Positions 41,291-54,900 of a DNA stretch of 64,000 nt are shown here, piece by piece. The notes beneath the pieces are model-generated. The model searched no databases, had not been told where the DNA came from, and saw nothing but the letters and a program-made list of their open reading frames with translations. A program made the translations under genes and the position numbers. Source of the DNA: Volvox africanus (lineage: Eukaryota > Chlorophyta > Chlorophyceae > Chlamydomonadales > Volvocaceae); contig BSDZ01000010.1 in NCBI GenBank assembly GCA_030268105.1, forward strand, positions 1 through 64,000. Direction: 5' to 3'. Within the stretch, counting starts at the first letter, position 1; every line of letters starts with the position of its first letter.

Positions 41291-42670
41291 CTAGTGGTCC
41301 TTACCCTTATTTTTCTCCGCCCCTAGCATTGGGCAGGAGTCAACCCTATGTTGGTCGGAACCGCAACGGAGGCACATCCCATGTTGTTTACGAAAATGGA
41401 ACTCCCGTCTAGTACATTTGAATGTGGTTAAATATTCCGCTAGGTTCTGCTTGGGCCCCTTCTTCTGCACGTGGCCCCCTTTTGGGGCCAAGTGCCTCCC
41501 CTGCTGTCCGCCGCCCCTCTTAGACTTACCGGCGCCCTTAACCTGCCGCGGCTGATCCTCGTGCCCGGTGATGCCTGGACGAACGGATGCAGCCCGCGGT
41601 TTTTTGGTCGGGGGCGCCGGGGTCTCCTCGTCAGGGTCGTCGCAGGCCATATCCTGTACCGACAGCATGTTCATTTTGGGACGGGCCAGTTTGTCAGATT
41701 CCCGTCGGGCCAGTAACCTAAGTTCAGCTCCCAGGGAGAACTGAACCAAGTCTGTATATGACTTAAAGGTTTTACCCGACAGGTCAGTTGCACAGTCCCC
41801 ACTAAGGTCGGATGAGAGGCCCTGCTGAAACCAAAACACACGCTCACTATCAGACAGGTCCGCAATGGGCGTGACAAGAGCCTCAAAGCGGCTCTGATAG
41901 GCAGAGACAGTTTCTCCAGGGCGCATGCGATATTTGCCAGCATTTAATTTCAGGCGTGCCTCAGTGTCACGTGACTGGACCTGGGGTGCAAAACGGACAA
42001 GCAGTGCTTCTAGCAGTTCCTCAGATGTATAAGAATCCCTTGCGTTAGTCCATTGATCGTGCCATAATCTTGCCGCGCCTTCAAAGGCAGTGGCCAAGAA
42101 AAGACGGCGCGTAGAGTCCTGTTGACCCCCACGGGCTGTGGCAAAGTAGTTCCTAACATTACGGACAAAGGCCCGTGTTAGAGGCGCAGCAACTCGTCCT
42201 AAATCAGAAAGCTTAACATCCATAGGGATATTCAGCTTAGGCACTGTGATCGCTATTTTTATCACCTCATCCTCATGTCCAGTATGAGGAGGCCCAGGTG
42301 GCCTGGCAGAGGTGCCCGCAACAGCAGCACAAGTTGTTGCGGCAGCAGCGGGAGCCATCCCAGGAATATCCACGGCACCAGGTGTCAAATGGTTTGACAC
42401 TACAGCAGGGCCATGAACATAAAAAGGGGATGGGGCATAAATAGGTGATGTAGGTGCCTCAGGGGATGCTGTGCCGCCTTGCCTGGGAATAGGTGAAGGC
42501 TGGTTCGGAAGGTCGATACCACCTGCCACAGCAGCATTTGGTGGCTGTGTCAACCTAGAGAGCCATTCCCACCTATTCGCTTGGCTAGCATTAGCAGCAA
42601 TCCGGCCAACAAACTGAAAGGTGTTGGCAGCAAGAGCCGAGACAGCATTCGCTAAGTTCGAGGCTTGCAT
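41291..42670 (-). CDS. gag: Gag of A3, 459 aa
   Basis: Intact and the same in layout as A2, including the AITVPK variant. Capsid-core segment 41654-42265. Confidence 0.92.
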   Translation of the reverse strand: MQASNLANAVSALAANTFQFVGRIAANASQANRWEWLSRLTQPPNAAVAGGIDLPNQPSPIPRQGGTASPEAPTSPIYAPSPFYVHGPAVVSNHLTPGAVDIPGMAPAAAATTCAAVAGTSARPPGPPHTGHEDEVIKIAITVPKLNIPMDVKLSDLGRVAAPLTRAFVRNVRNYFATARGGQQDSTRRLFLATAFEGAARLWHDQWTNARDSYTSEELLEALLVRFAPQVQSRDTEARLKLNAGKYRMRPGETVSAYQSRFEALVTPIADLSDSERVFWFQQGLSSDLSGDCATDLSGKTFKSYTDLVQFSLGAELRLLARRESDKLARPKMNMLSVQDMACDDPDEETPAPPTKKPRAASVRPGITGHEDQPRQVKGAGKSKRGGGQQGRHLAPKGGHVQKKGPKQNLAEYLTTFKCTRREFHFRKQHGMCLRCGSDQHRVDSCPMLGAEKNKGKDH

Positions 42671-42874
42671 ATTGTATGCCTGAAAGCCTAACAGATCGAA
42701 CTGCGAGTGACTGTTCTGGCGAAAGGCAAAGCAAAGGCAAGGACCAGGGCCTACCCAACGCTTGGATGCCTTCGATGAACTTCAAAAATTTTGAAGTCCG
42801 CGCATGAAGTTGATTTGCGATGGATCGGAGTGACTGGGCAGAAGTGCCGCTCCGACGGGTCTGAGGTGTTGACA

Positions 42875-43324
42875 CTGCAGAAGCACTCACGGTGGTTGGA
42901 ACAAACACAATACCTTTCAAGTAATAGAGATATATATGTATTAGTGAAAGCCGAAGTGAATTCACGAAGTCGACTCCTCGTTGGATTCAATGCGAAGGTT
43001 AGTACCCGCAACTACAGGGATTCCTCAGCAAAACTGCAATACAAGTTCTAGATAGAAAGCAGTGTTGCAGGAAGATATTACCTAACAGAGAAGGCAGAAT
43101 TGTCTAGGTCGCGAGCCACGTTGACCGCGACTAACTTAGAGATTGACTTTAACAGAAAGCACAGCCAAACTCACAGAGAGCAGGTTCTAAGTGTCACTAG
43201 ACTAATTTCGTGAATATTACAGACCGGTGGTAGCCGCAGCGAAAATGGCGGCGCTCAGCTCCTCAGGCAATGTCTCCATGTCCAGAGGGATGTCGGCAGG
43301 AGGAAGATCGTGGTCGATGTCCAT
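42875..43324 (-). other. Leader intron (42875-43224) and exon 1 (43225-43324) of A3
   Basis: Unspliced form, 350-nt intron, as in A1. Confidence 0.85.
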
Positions 43325-43456
43325 TTATAAAAGGGCAGCTTGAGTGGCTTGAGCGCGTTGCGCGGTTAGAGTGGCTTGAGCAGTTACCACAGAAAGACTT
43401 GAGAAGGCTTGAACGATTTCAGCGGAAGACTTGACGAGACGTCCCAGGGAGGAACA

Positions 43457-43894
43457 GTCTCGATACCAGCTTGTTGTATATGGTACCCACGAAGGGTGGT
43501 ATCAAAAGATACCGGTTGTTGTGCCAGAGCCCGATTAAGTAGAGCCGCCGACTAGGTCGTACTTGAGAGACCATAAGGCCTCGAACCGGGCGTGACCTTC
43601 AGAAGTCACCACTACAACCGGAGATTCAGTGAACCAGGAACCAGATGTTCCACCATTTACCATTCAGGCGGTAAATGGCCCATTCCATACAGGTTATGGA
43701 GTAACCGACAGGTTCTGATGTTTCAGGAAGTCGGTTAGTATTGGTCATCGACAGCCGAGACCAAATCCACAAATCGAATGCCAGATGGAAACATGAAACA
43801 GTTAATATGATAATTAAATATATTATATTATAAAATAATAAACAGATAATTATTATATCTTAATGAATTACCGAAATGCATTAAGGATACAACA
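43457..43894 (-). repeat. Primer site and 5' LTR of A3
   Basis: PBS 43457-43468, LTR 43472-43894. Private variant TGGTCATCGAC (TGGTCGTCGAC elsewhere). Confidence 0.94.
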
Positions 43895-45072
43895 ATAAAC
43901 CCCCTGCAAAGCCTATCCCAACCGTCTCAAAACATGGCAGGCTGACCAAATCTCTAAAGTTACCCTCCAGGCCTCCCCTACCATCACTCGCTAATAGGGC
44001 TGGGTTGCCCCAGAGAGGGGCATTGAAGACCCAGGAGCCTGGGTCTACCTGCATTTAGTCCACATTAATTGACAGGGACAGGTTGTCAAAGGCACTCAAC
44101 ATATGCTCCAAGGTTGGACCTTCTTGCTGGCACGCACAATCTACTTGCCACGGCCCTGCTGATTCCCCCCTATTCACGGAGGTACAGAGCTTATATATTA
44201 GCTTATAGACTCGGTTTGGGTAGGCCCGGCTGTCACGGTCGTGTAAACAAGTTATAACGCACGCCCGTCATAAGCCCCACAAAGGAAATGGGCTCTGCTC
44301 ACGCGTCACGCAATAACAACATATTCCATTGCTCACACCAAATCTTCCTCTTCATTTTCCCTTCGTGTTGAATTTGATGCCTGGCGCGAACCCCAAGCTA
44401 TCGCGGCTATGAGCTATCGCGGCGCAGGGACAAACATGAAACTCTGCAAAATCTCTACAGTGTTTTGTTTACAATTGAGAAGGAAAAAGTGCATTTGAGA
44501 AGGAAAAGATACAAGAGATACAACCGTTGCCACGGTGGGAAAATGGTGAATATCACGTGTGAAATGTGAAATACACTCCGCCAGTATTAGTATAGTCCTG
44601 GATGTATTTACAATTATTATATAATGTATATGATTACAATACGCCGGAAACTGATGTAAGAAATAAATATAGGCCTTATACCGTATTGTAATACGGTAGC
44701 AGCCCTGCCGTACAGTGTGTCGTCAGCCGCGGCGCCGCTGCCTTTGGCCTTGCTCTCCTCGCCCTCACCCTCGCCAACCTAACATTCAACGGAGGGCGCG
44801 ATCAGGGCCAAGTAAGAACGCCCCCTCGACCACAAACCTAGCAGCACGCCCGCCCGCGGATCTACCGCCCTCCAGCCGTCCTCGCCTTCAGCTATGCTGG
44901 ACCAGTCCATGCATCAGAACACGCAGCTCGGTCGGTCAGCGGCGCCACCAACACACGTCAAAACACACACGCGCTTCCCCTTCCCCCCTCCCCTTTTTTG
45001 TAGGTGGGAAAGCGCGAGAAACCGTGAAAGACTAACCGAACCAAAGTCTTCCAGTCGGCCCCCTTCCCTCGC

Positions 45073-45162
45073 CTCCTCCCACACCACGCCACACTTGGGG
45101 CCATTGACGTAGTGCACCTCGTCGAACACCAACACCTCCACATCCCGGATGATGTCGGCTCC
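45073..45162 (-). pseudogene. SKI2-type helicase exon (U3 copy)
   Basis: Same 30 codons and borders as in U1. Confidence 0.75.
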
Positions 45163-45419
45163 CTACCAGGCGGGGGAAGGAACGACGGGAAAGGGGCCAT
45201 GGGAGGAAGGGAGGGAGGTCCAGGGAGGGAGGGAGGGGTAGTAGGATGTGTAGACTTGGGTAGTAAGACAGGAAGGCGGGATGGTGGTGGTGATGAGTGG
45301 ATTGTGAAGAGTGAAGTGGGAAGGGGAGGGGTTGAGCATGCGGACGCGCCAGGGAGGGCCAACTAGGAGGCAGAGCGCAGGTGGGTGGGCCGAGGGGCTG
45401 CAGCCCCCAAACCGCACCT

Positions 45420-46040
45420 TTACTCATCACCACCCATCTGAAAGCCATCAGGGAAGGCCGCCTTAATGTCTTCATACTTCAGGACCACGGAGCACTCCCA
45501 CTGCGCCAGATCCTGCAGGGCCGGCGTAATAATGGACGCGACCTCCTCCACCTCCGCGTCCAGTTCGTCCACGTCGCGGAAGTGCACCTCCTTGTTGCGG
45601 ACGGTCACCATCTTGTCCGCGCGGCTGATGAACTGAGCGGCCGTCACGCCCAGCGCGGCTGCGGCGTCTTTAACGCCCTTGTCCGACTCGCCACGCTTTG
45701 TGAAGCGTGTGCACCTGGTGACCTTGAACTCCTTCCCGTCCGCAATGAGCAAAATTTGAGTCGCGGTGTTTCGCACCCGCTTCACGTTAGCCTTGGCGTG
45801 CATTTTCTTCATCTGCTCCATCTCATTTTTCAGCATCTCGATATCTGCACTCTGCGCATCAAGCTGTTTCAGCACGACTGGTGCGCTGACGTGCACCACG
45901 ATGTCCCGCACAAGCTTGCGACCGTCGGTGTCCCGGTTTTCAATTTTTTCCCCGGTAGCAAAGTAAACCGAGCTGACGGCGAACTCAGTTCCAAAGGTCC
46001 GTGTAGCTTCGTTAACGGCCCCCTGAATTGCTGGGCCCAT
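45420..46040 (-). CDS. Hypothetical coiled-coil protein (U3 copy)
   Basis: 206 residues, the same predicted protein as the U2 copy; open upstream to 46178. Confidence 0.5.
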   Translation of the reverse strand: MGPAIQGAVNEATRTFGTEFAVSSVYFATGEKIENRDTDGRKLVRDIVVHVSAPVVLKQLDAQSADIEMLKNEMEQMKKMHAKANVKRVRNTATQILLIADGKEFKVTRCTRFTKRGESDKGVKDAAAALGVTAAQFISRADKMVTVRNKEVHFRDVDELDAEVEEVASIITPALQDLAQWECSVVLKYEDIKAAFPDGFQMGGDE

Positions 46041-46224
46041 GTTTGTTGTTTCACCTAACTGTATCGTAAGGATAGGATATATTGAGCAGACGGACACCGA
46101 CAGCATATCGGTACGTTTCAAGGAGGCCGTCCCATAGGAGCTATGCAAAACTACCGACTGCCTCGGAGATGAAAGCAAAGATTGTTTCTTAAACTTCTGG
46201 TCGCGGAGCCAAGTCTACGTATCT

Positions 46225-46300
46225 AGCAGCAGCGACAGTAGAGCGACAATAGAGCTAGGCAGCAGCGACAATAGAGCTAGTAGCAGCGACAATAGAGCTT
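46225..46300. repeat. Short tandem repeat upstream of the coiled-coil ORF (U3)
   Basis: Equivalent to 6294-6369. Confidence 0.7.
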
Positions 46301-47274
46301 AGGCTTGTACGTCGTACGAGTCATGGTGTCACGCTAGTGAATTCTGACTTGACTGAGCTACTTCTTCGTAGCTCATAATCGCAAGCATGCAAAGATGAAC
46401 ATATTGAAATCACGTAATCAACTTCCATTCACTGCCTCGCAGCGTTTTATCGCGCTCCCCCTTGGCATTTTCTCGCGCGCGCACACGCGCAACGACACCG
46501 CGGAACTTTGCGCACCCCTAAAGAATGCAAGGGAGCTCCTTCTTTGGCGGACGTGGTGCGAAAGGGCGAAGCGGATGCGTCCATTGCGGTATGTCGTGCA
46601 TTTTTCCGCGTCCATTGCCGTATGTCGTGCATGTGTTCATCGTCCATTTGTCCATTCCCGAATCCCGCGGATGGACTGGGTCATTTTCGCCATTCAGAAT
46701 CGAGTTAGCCGCGGGCTGGCAGGCGAGAGCGGACGAGGCCAGCCACAGCAACACGCGCCCCTCCCTTCACCACTTGGCCGCCGATTATTCCCGTTAGCTC
46801 CTGACTGCCTCAGATCCGCAACATCCTCGCTGGAGAAGCCCTGGGCGACGCAGCGACTCCCTGAAAGCAGGACACCTACCTGCAGTGCCATCTGCCAGGG
46901 GTGCAATGGCCGCCCTGAGGCAGCGGCCCCATCGCTGAGCATGAACAGCACAGCCCAGCAGGCTTAGTGGGCCCACATGTGGCACTGCATTGGCAGGGCA
47001 CCAACCCCTCCCCCCCCAGGGTTTGTGAGTGCTTAGCCTACAGTCATTTGCAGGCTAAATACGGGAGCGACCTTGGATTTCAGGGGCATGTACCATCGTG
47101 GCTGAGGTCTCTCCCCCTGTCAATACAGTTTTCTGCACTTAGGTGTGTGCAGCATCTGAGGAAAGTTGATAGCATCCTTGGCCAATGCCTCTTTCAAGAC
47201 GTTTTATTGTTCATGTTCCCCCCGGATCTTAGGGACACCCCCACACTTGTGTGGAACTTGTAACCTTTTTTCCT

Positions 47275-47568
47275 TGTGTGTGTGTATGTAACCTTTTCCT
47301 CACGGACCTGTGAGAGGTTGGAACCCATATCTAGGTTTGGGTGCACTAACATGAATCACCTGAGGCTTCAGAATGCGGTGTTACAGTGGGAGTCTGCTGG
47401 TCCAATGACCAGAGACTACGTCTCACTAGCACAAACCACCGGGTCTCAACCACAGGCCACCTCATCCAGACAACCGGCACACAACACCGGGGATGCACCC
47501 AGGAATCGAACCCAGGACGACCTTCAGCAAGGTGTTATAGCGTACACCAGGCCACACCAGGCTTCAGG
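47275..47568 (-). repeat. Probable tRNA-derived SINE (U3)
   Basis: B box at 47502-47512; short GT tail as in U2. Confidence 0.45.
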
Positions 47569-48303
47569 CAACCATTCATGAGGCCCTCTCCCTGGGACCG
47601 ACTATAAGTCGGCCCAGCCTGCTATAGCAACCACCAAAGCAGCTACTGTGGGTGAAACTGCCCGTAATGCACTGCTGGCATATCAGCTGTGCACCAGCGG
47701 GGAATACCCTGGGCAGCAGAAACACAGCCTATCCAGCTCAAGTATGCTCAGGGCCTACACCCGCAACAGGGTAAGATTTTGAACTGGAAACCCCTCAATG
47801 ACGGAGTCGTATTGCAAGGAGCGGACCAATCCATCGGTCTATTGTCATGGGGGGCCGGCACCTGTAACTTGGTATGGAAATGAATGGATGGCTTGTTTAT
47901 AGGGAGACGTGACTTTCAGCCAGACTGTGTAGCAGGCTTGCTACAGTGGCAAGCTTGCTAAGTGGGTTATGGGTGGTTGTGCGTGGTACTATTGTACATG
48001 AGTACGTCCCTGCATGCCTGAAGCAGTTAAGTGATGGAGTGGATTGCTGGGCGTGCGTGCACGCATGGTATACATGTGTGCACTGGATGTGTGGGCCGTG
48101 CATGCTCTGGGTTAATGTTTTGACAACAGACCCATCACCAGTCTTCAACGGGTGATATCTATTGGCAATACACATGCCCCTGATTGTAAGGTCTATGGCT
48201 TTGGCAGCGTGCACGTCACATGATTAGAGTACGAGATTTACAATGAGGCTCAACCTCATGGGCCTGCTTCCTGCAAGCCAGCAACCACATATAGCCGAGG
48301 GAT

Positions 48304-48537
48304 ATCGAAAGCTGGAAGCTGCTTTCACAAGACAGCTTTTGCTTCTTCAAGCCGTGTGTCTTGCGAAAGACAGACCCGCGTCTTGCAGGCGGCGTTAAAA
48401 GCCCAAAGCCACAAGCCTGAAGCTCCACTAGGCTTTCAAAAGCTGGGACGCTGCTTTCACAAGACAGCTTTTGCTTTAGACGGCCGTGTCTTTGTGAAAG
48501 TCAGGCTCGTATCTTTCAGAGGGCTTTCATGTGTCTT
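48304..48537. repeat. Diverged direct repeat, about 130-bp period (U3)
   Basis: Same pair as in U1 and U2. Confidence 0.6.
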
Positions 48538-48838
48538 TCGGTGACTTGCAAAGCAATTTGACACTGGGGGCCATATGTGCACAGGAGGGGCTATTGCCTC
48601 ACCATTAGGCCCATTAATAATGCCATTGGCTGCTTCGAGCCAGCCCTATGCAAGCCTACGTAGAGGTTCACTTATGCATCTAGCCACGTCAGGACCCTTG
48701 TGTAGGGATTCAGGTGCGTGCCTGATACCTATCTGTTAAAGACACAGGTTAAGCAATGCTCTATGTAGACCCGGGTGTGATGACCATGTGCAATTGGATG
48801 AACCCTATCCGTCGGTTGATTTACCATGATTATATAAA

Positions 48839-49261
48839 TGTTGTATATGGTACCCACGAAGGGTGGTATCAAAAGATACCGGTTGTTGTGCCAGAGCCCG
48901 ATTAAGTAGAGCCGCCGACTAGGTTGTACTTGAGAGACCATAAGGCCTCGAACCGGGCGTGACCTTCAGAAGTCACCACTACAACCGGAGATTCAGTGAA
49001 CCAGGAACCAGATGTTCCACCATTTACCATTCAGGCGGTAAATGGCCCATTCCATACAGGTTATGGAGTAACCGACAGGTTCTGATGTTTCAGGAAGTCG
49101 GTTAGTATTGGTCGTCGACAGCCGAGACCAAATCCACAAATCGAATGCCAGATGGAAACATGAAACAGTTAATATGATAATTAAATATATTATATTATAA
49201 AATAATAAACGGATAATTATTATATCTTAATGAATTACCGAAATGCATTAAGGATACAACA
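48839..49261 (-). repeat. 3' LTR of A5
   Basis: 423 bp with C at position 51 and the GGTTGTACTT variant shared with A3. Confidence 0.94.
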
Positions 49262-49330
49262 ATTGTTCCCCCTCTAGATGCAGCGTCCCGATGCATAAGA
49301 AGAGAGCAGACAGGTTGAAGTAGGACAGCG

Positions 49331-51459
49331 TCAGAGAGGTCCGTCCTTAGACTGTGCCCGCAGCCTAGCTTCATCAAGCAGGGGTTTCATGTCAGGGGTG
49401 AAGTTACGTGCCGGTTCCCAGCTATTGTGCTCAGATGAATACCCAGACCATTTAACCAGGTACTCATGCACATTGCGCTTACGCCTGCCCTTGCCAACAC
49501 GTCGTGCACGGTAATCTAGGATACGTTCGACAGCATACAGGGTCTGCTTACCCGATAACCAGGTAGAGGGATTAGCTTCCGTAACAGGAGGGATGCTATC
49601 GTTAGCCTCAGGCAGAGTACCCCGATATGGACGTACGAGAGATACATGAAATGTGGGATGAATGCGTAGGTCAGATGGGAGTTGTAACTCTACAGCCACC
49701 GACCCTACCATGCGTACGACAGGATAAGGCCCCACAAAGCGAGGTAATAACTTGCGAGACCCATCAGCCAGGGAACGAAGGTTCTTCGTGCTCAACATAA
49801 CCAGCTGGCCCTTGGTGAACGTGACGTCCTTTTTGGACTTGTTATAATAGTCCATAGCCCGTTGCTGTGCAGCTTCCAGGCAAGCTTTAGCGTCAGTTAG
49901 TCGGGACACGAAAGACTTAGCAAACGTTTTTGCAGCTGGAACATTTACGTCCAACTCCCGCCAAACAGGCAAAGCAGGGTTAAAACCGTAATTCAGGAAA
50001 AACGGACTATTACCAACGGACCGGTTAGTAGCGTTATTAATGGCAAACTCAGCAGCGGCTAGGTAGGTATCCCATGCAGTAGGGGTGCGTCCTGCAAAGT
50101 TACGGAGCATATCACCCAGGACACGGTTAACACGCTCTGTTTGCCCATCAGATTGGGGGTGGTAGGCGGTGGACAGGTTCACCCGCATTCCTACCAGAGT
50201 CCCCAGGGCGCCCCAAAACTTACTTGCAAATTGAGTGCCGCGGTCAGATACCACGGACTTGGGGACCCCATGCAAACGTACCACATTGTCGAAAAATAGA
50301 CGGGCCGTTTGCTCAGCTGTGCAGGATGATGTCGTGGGGGCCAGGTGGACCATCTTGGTGAAACGGTCGACCAGGACCAGCACGGCATCGTATCCTCCCT
50401 CAGTTTTGGGCAGCGCAACAATAAAGTCCATAGAGACGCTTTCCCACGGAGCGTCAGGAATAGGAAGAGGTTGGAGATGCCCATGTGCTTTACCAGACTG
50501 GGCCTTATTGCGCTGGCACAGGTCGCAACAGAGGACATAATTTTCGGTGTCCTTAGCCATGCGGGGCCACCAGAATTGACGCCGCAAAAGCTCTAGTAAC
50601 CGCGTGCAGCCAGGATGCCCAGCAAGAGGGCCGTCATGAAAACGTGAGAGAAGTTCACGACGTAATGAATCGTCGTTAGGTACGACAATCTGACGGTGGG
50701 ATCCTTCCGATCGGATCCATAAGCCATGCTCCTGTACCAAGTGCCCTGTGTTGTTGTGAATTGTGAACCACGGGTCGGCTGCATAAGCCTGTTTCAAGCG
50801 CTTGGTAAAATCGGAGGGCACGAAGTTAGGTTTTGCCTGAGACCTACTCCGTGTGCTTACCGCCAGAATGGCTGCATGCAGTGAGGGGTGCCTACTGAGA
50901 GCATCAGCTATGTTAAGTGAGCCGCTCAGGTACTCCCAATCAAAGTTAAACCGTGCCAGGTATTCCATCCAGCGGGCCTGGCGTCGGTTAAGGGAGGGCA
51001 CACCTTGCAGAAACGTAAGGGGTTTGTGATCAGTCTTGAGGGCAAAAGGCCGGCCCTCAAGGTAACATCGCCATTCCTTCAAGGCATGTAGGACCGCCAG
51101 AAATTCCTGTTCCCCAGTGGTATAACGGGTTTCAGCCCCCGAAAACTTCTTACTCGTGTATGCAATGGGGCGTCCCTGCTGCAACAGAACTGCCCCCGTC
51201 CCATGTATAGATGCATCAGTTATGACCTCTACACGGAACGGCAATGAGTAGTCAGGGAAGTGCAGGAGAATATCATCAGAGATAGCACGCTTCAAAGCAT
51301 CAAAAGCTTCTTGGCATGCGGGGGTCCAGGCCTCAGGTGAAGAGAAGGCTCCCTTACGTGTGAGGTTTGTTAGCGGTGCAGCAATGACTGAGTAGCGCTC
51401 TATGAACTTACGAAAGTAGTTGGTCAGGCCCAAAAACTTACGCAGTTCCTGAAGGTTGG
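49331..51459 (-). CDS. pol: Pol of A5, C-terminal part
   Basis: RNase H, integrase and chromodomain, open throughout, with the same break point as the A3 piece. Confidence 0.92.
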
Positions 51460-51882
51460 TGTTGTATATGGTACCCACGAAGGGTGGTATCAAAAGATAC
51501 CGGTTGTTGTGCCAGAGCCCGATTAAGTAGAGCCGCCGACTAGGTCGTACTTGAGAGACCATAAGGCCTCGAACCGGGCGTGACCTTCAGAAGTCACCAC
51601 TACAACCGGAGATTCAGTGAACCAGGAACCAGATGTTCCACCATTTACCATTCAGGCGGTAAATGGCCCATTCCATACAGGTTATGGAGTAACCGACAGG
51701 TTCGGATGTTTCAGGAAGTCGGTTAGTATTGGTCGTCGACAGCCGAGACCAAATCCACAAATCGAATGCCAGATGGAAACATGAAACAGTTAATATGATA
51801 ATTAAATATATTATATTATAAAATAATAAACGGATAATTATTATATCTTAATGAATTACCGAAATGCATTAAGGATACAACA
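51460..51882 (-). repeat. 3' LTR of A6
   Basis: 423 bp with the GGTTCGGATG variant that marks the A4/A6 lineage; C at position 51. Confidence 0.94.
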
Positions 51883-51951
51883 ATTGTTCCCCCTCTAGAT
51901 GCAGCGTCCCGATGCATAAGAAGAGAGCAGACAGGTTGAAGTAGGACAGCG

Positions 51952-54900
51952 TCAGAGAGGTCCGTCCTTAGACTGTGCCCGCAGCCTAGCTTCATCAAGC
52001 AGGGGTTTCATGTCAGGGGTGAAGTTACGTGCCGGTTCCCAGCTATTGTGCTCAGATGAATACCCAGACCATTTAACCAGGTACTCATGCACATTGCGCT
52101 TACGCCTGCCCTTGCCAACACGTCGTGCACGATAATCTAGGATACGTTCGACAGCATACAGGGTCTGCTTACCCGATAACCAGGTAGAGGGATTAGCTTC
52201 CGTAACAGGAGGGATGCTATCGTTAGCCTCAGGCAGAGTACCCCGATATGGACGTACGAGAGATACATGAAATGTGGGATGAATGCGTAGGTCAGATGGG
52301 AGTTGTAACTCTACAGCCACCGACCCTACCATGCGTACGACAGGATAAGGCCCCACAAAGCGAGGTAATAACTTGCGAGACCCATCAGCCAGGGAACGAA
52401 GGTTCTTCGTGCTCAACATAACCAGCTGGCCCTTGGTGAACGTGACGTCCTTTTTGGACTTGTTATAATAGTCCATAGCCCGTTGCTGTGCAGCTTCCAG
52501 GCAAGCTTTAGCGTCAGTTAGTCGGGACACGAAAGACTTAGCAAACGTTTTTGCAGCTGGAACATTTACATCCAACTCCCGCCAAACAGGCAAAGCAGGG
52601 TTAAAACCGTAATTCAGGAAAAACGGACTATTACCAATGGACCGGTTAGTAGCGTTATTAATGGCAAACTCAGCAGCGGCTAGGTAGGTATCCCATGCAG
52701 TAGGGGTGCGTCCTGCAAAGTTACGGAGCATATCACCCAGGACACGGTTAACACGCTCTGTTTGCCCATCAGATTGGGGGTGGTAGGCGGTGGACAGGTT
52801 CACCCGCATTCCTACCAGAGTCCCCAGGGCGCCCCAAAACTTACTTGCAAATTGAGTGCCGCGGTCAGATACCACGGACTTGGGGACCCCATGCAAACGT
52901 ACCACATTGTCGAAAAATAGACGGGCCGTTTGCTCAGCTGTGCAGGATGATGTCGTGGGGGCCAGGTGGACCATCTTGGTGAAACGGTCGACCAGGACCA
53001 GCACGGCATCGTATCCTCCCTCAGTTTTGGGCAGCGCAACAATAAAGTCCATAGAGACGCTTTCCCACGGAGCGTCAGGAATAGGAAGAGGTTGGAGATG
53101 CCCATGTGCTTTACCAGACTGGGCCTTATTGCGCTGGCACAGGTCGCAACAGAGGACATAATTTTCGGTGTCCTTAGCCATGCGGGGCCACCAGAATTGA
53201 CGCCGCAAAAGCTCTAGTAACCGCGTGCAGCCAGGATGCCCAGCAAGAGGGCCGTCATGAAAACGTGAGAGAAGTTCACGACGTAATGAATCGTCGTTAG
53301 GTACGACAATCTGACGGTGGGATCCTTCCGATCGGATCCATAAGCCATGCTCCTGTACCAAGTGCCCCGTGTTGTTGTGAATTGTGAACCACGGGTCGGC
53401 TGCATAAGCCTGTTTCAAACGCTTGGTAAAATCGGAGGGCACGAAGTTAGGTTTTGCCTGAGACCTACTCCGTGTGCTTACCGCCAGAATGGCTGCATGC
53501 AGTGAGGGGTGCCTACTGAGAGCATCAGCTATGTTAAGTGAGCCGCTCAGGTACTCCCAATCAAAGTTAAACCGTGCCAGGTATTCCATCCAGCGGGCCT
53601 GGCGTTGGTTAAGGGAGGGCACACCTTGCAGAAACGTAAGGGGTTTGTGATCAGTCTTGAGGGCAAAAGGCCGGCCCTCAAGGTAACATCGCCATTCCTT
53701 CAAGGCATGTAGGACCGCCAGAAATTCCTGTTCCCCAGTGGTATAACGGGTTTCAGCCCCCGAAAACTTCTTACTCGTGTATGCAATGGGGCGTCCCTGC
53801 TGCAACAGAACTGCCCCCGTCCCATGTATAGATGCATCAGTTATGACCTCTACACGGAACGGCAATGAGTAGTCAGGGAAGTGCAGGAGAATATCATCAG
53901 AGATAGCACGCTTCAAAGCATCAAAAGCTTCTTGGCATGCGGGGGTCCAGGCCTCAGGTGAAGAGAAGGCTCCCTTACGTGTGAGGTTTGTTAGCGGTGC
54001 AGCAATGACTGAGTAGCGCTCTATGAACTTACGAAAGTAGTTGGTCAGGCCCAAAAACTTACGCAGTTCCTGAAGGTTGGAGGGCACTGGCCAATCCCGA
54101 ACAACAGCAGTTTTCCGGGGGTCCATCCGTATGCCACCCTGAGACACTATATGCCCCAGATACTCCACCTGTGGTTGTGCCCAGTGGCACTTAGAACGCT
54201 TAGCATACAGCTGCTCACGCCGCAGAACCTCAAAGACCAGGCGGAGGTGTTGTATGTGCTCCTCACGGGTCTTTGAAAACACCAGGATATCGTCCAGATA
54301 ACAGATGACGAATTTGTCGATGTATGGCCTGAAGATGCGGTCCATGACGGCTTGGAACGTTGCAGGGGCGTTCGTCAGTCCGAAACTAAGGACGGTATAT
54401 TCAAAATGGCCAAACGGCGTACGGAAAGCCGTTTTAGGGATGTCAGATTCTGCTATACGAATCTGATTATACCCCTGCTGGAGGTCAATAGAGCTAAAGA
54501 ATGCAGAATCTTTTAGCTTATCCAGCAGATCATCGACACGTGGGAGGGGGTAACGGTTCTTAACTGTTGCGGCATTTAACCCCCTATAGTCAATGCACAT
54601 TCTCAGAGTCCCATCCTTCTTTCCCACAAACAGAATAGGGGCGGAGTATGGGGATGTGCTTGGCCGTATCATACCTTTTTTCAGCAGCTCAGTAACCTGT
54701 CGTTTGACCTCGTCCAGCTCCAAGGGGCTTAGCCGATACATGGGGCGGGAAACGGGTACTGCACCAGGCACCAAAGGTATGGTGTGATCCACAGGCCGCA
54801 TTGGAGGCTTACCAGGGACCTCCTGGAATATATCTGCATATTCCTGTAACAGGGCCTCAAGCTCAGGGTCAGTGGCATCAGCTGGGATAGAAGTTGCATT

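Larger units (their letters stand above)
30518..43894 (-). mobile_element. Element A3: family A chromovirus split by A4
   Basis: LTRs 30518-30940 and 43472-43894, duplication ataaa (30513-30517, 43895-43899). Without A4 and one gttgg copy it is 7167 bp. Gag is intact. Pol is broken by A4 and by one nonsense codon. Confidence 0.95.
43895..48838. other. Spacer block U3 (4944 bp)
   Basis: Nearly identical to U2. It differs by a 1-bp loss plus a substitution near 44524 (CAACCGTTGCC in place of CAACCCGGTGCC). It lacks the U1-only block. No gene is seen in 43895-45070, 46320-47270 or 47580-48280. Confidence 0.8.
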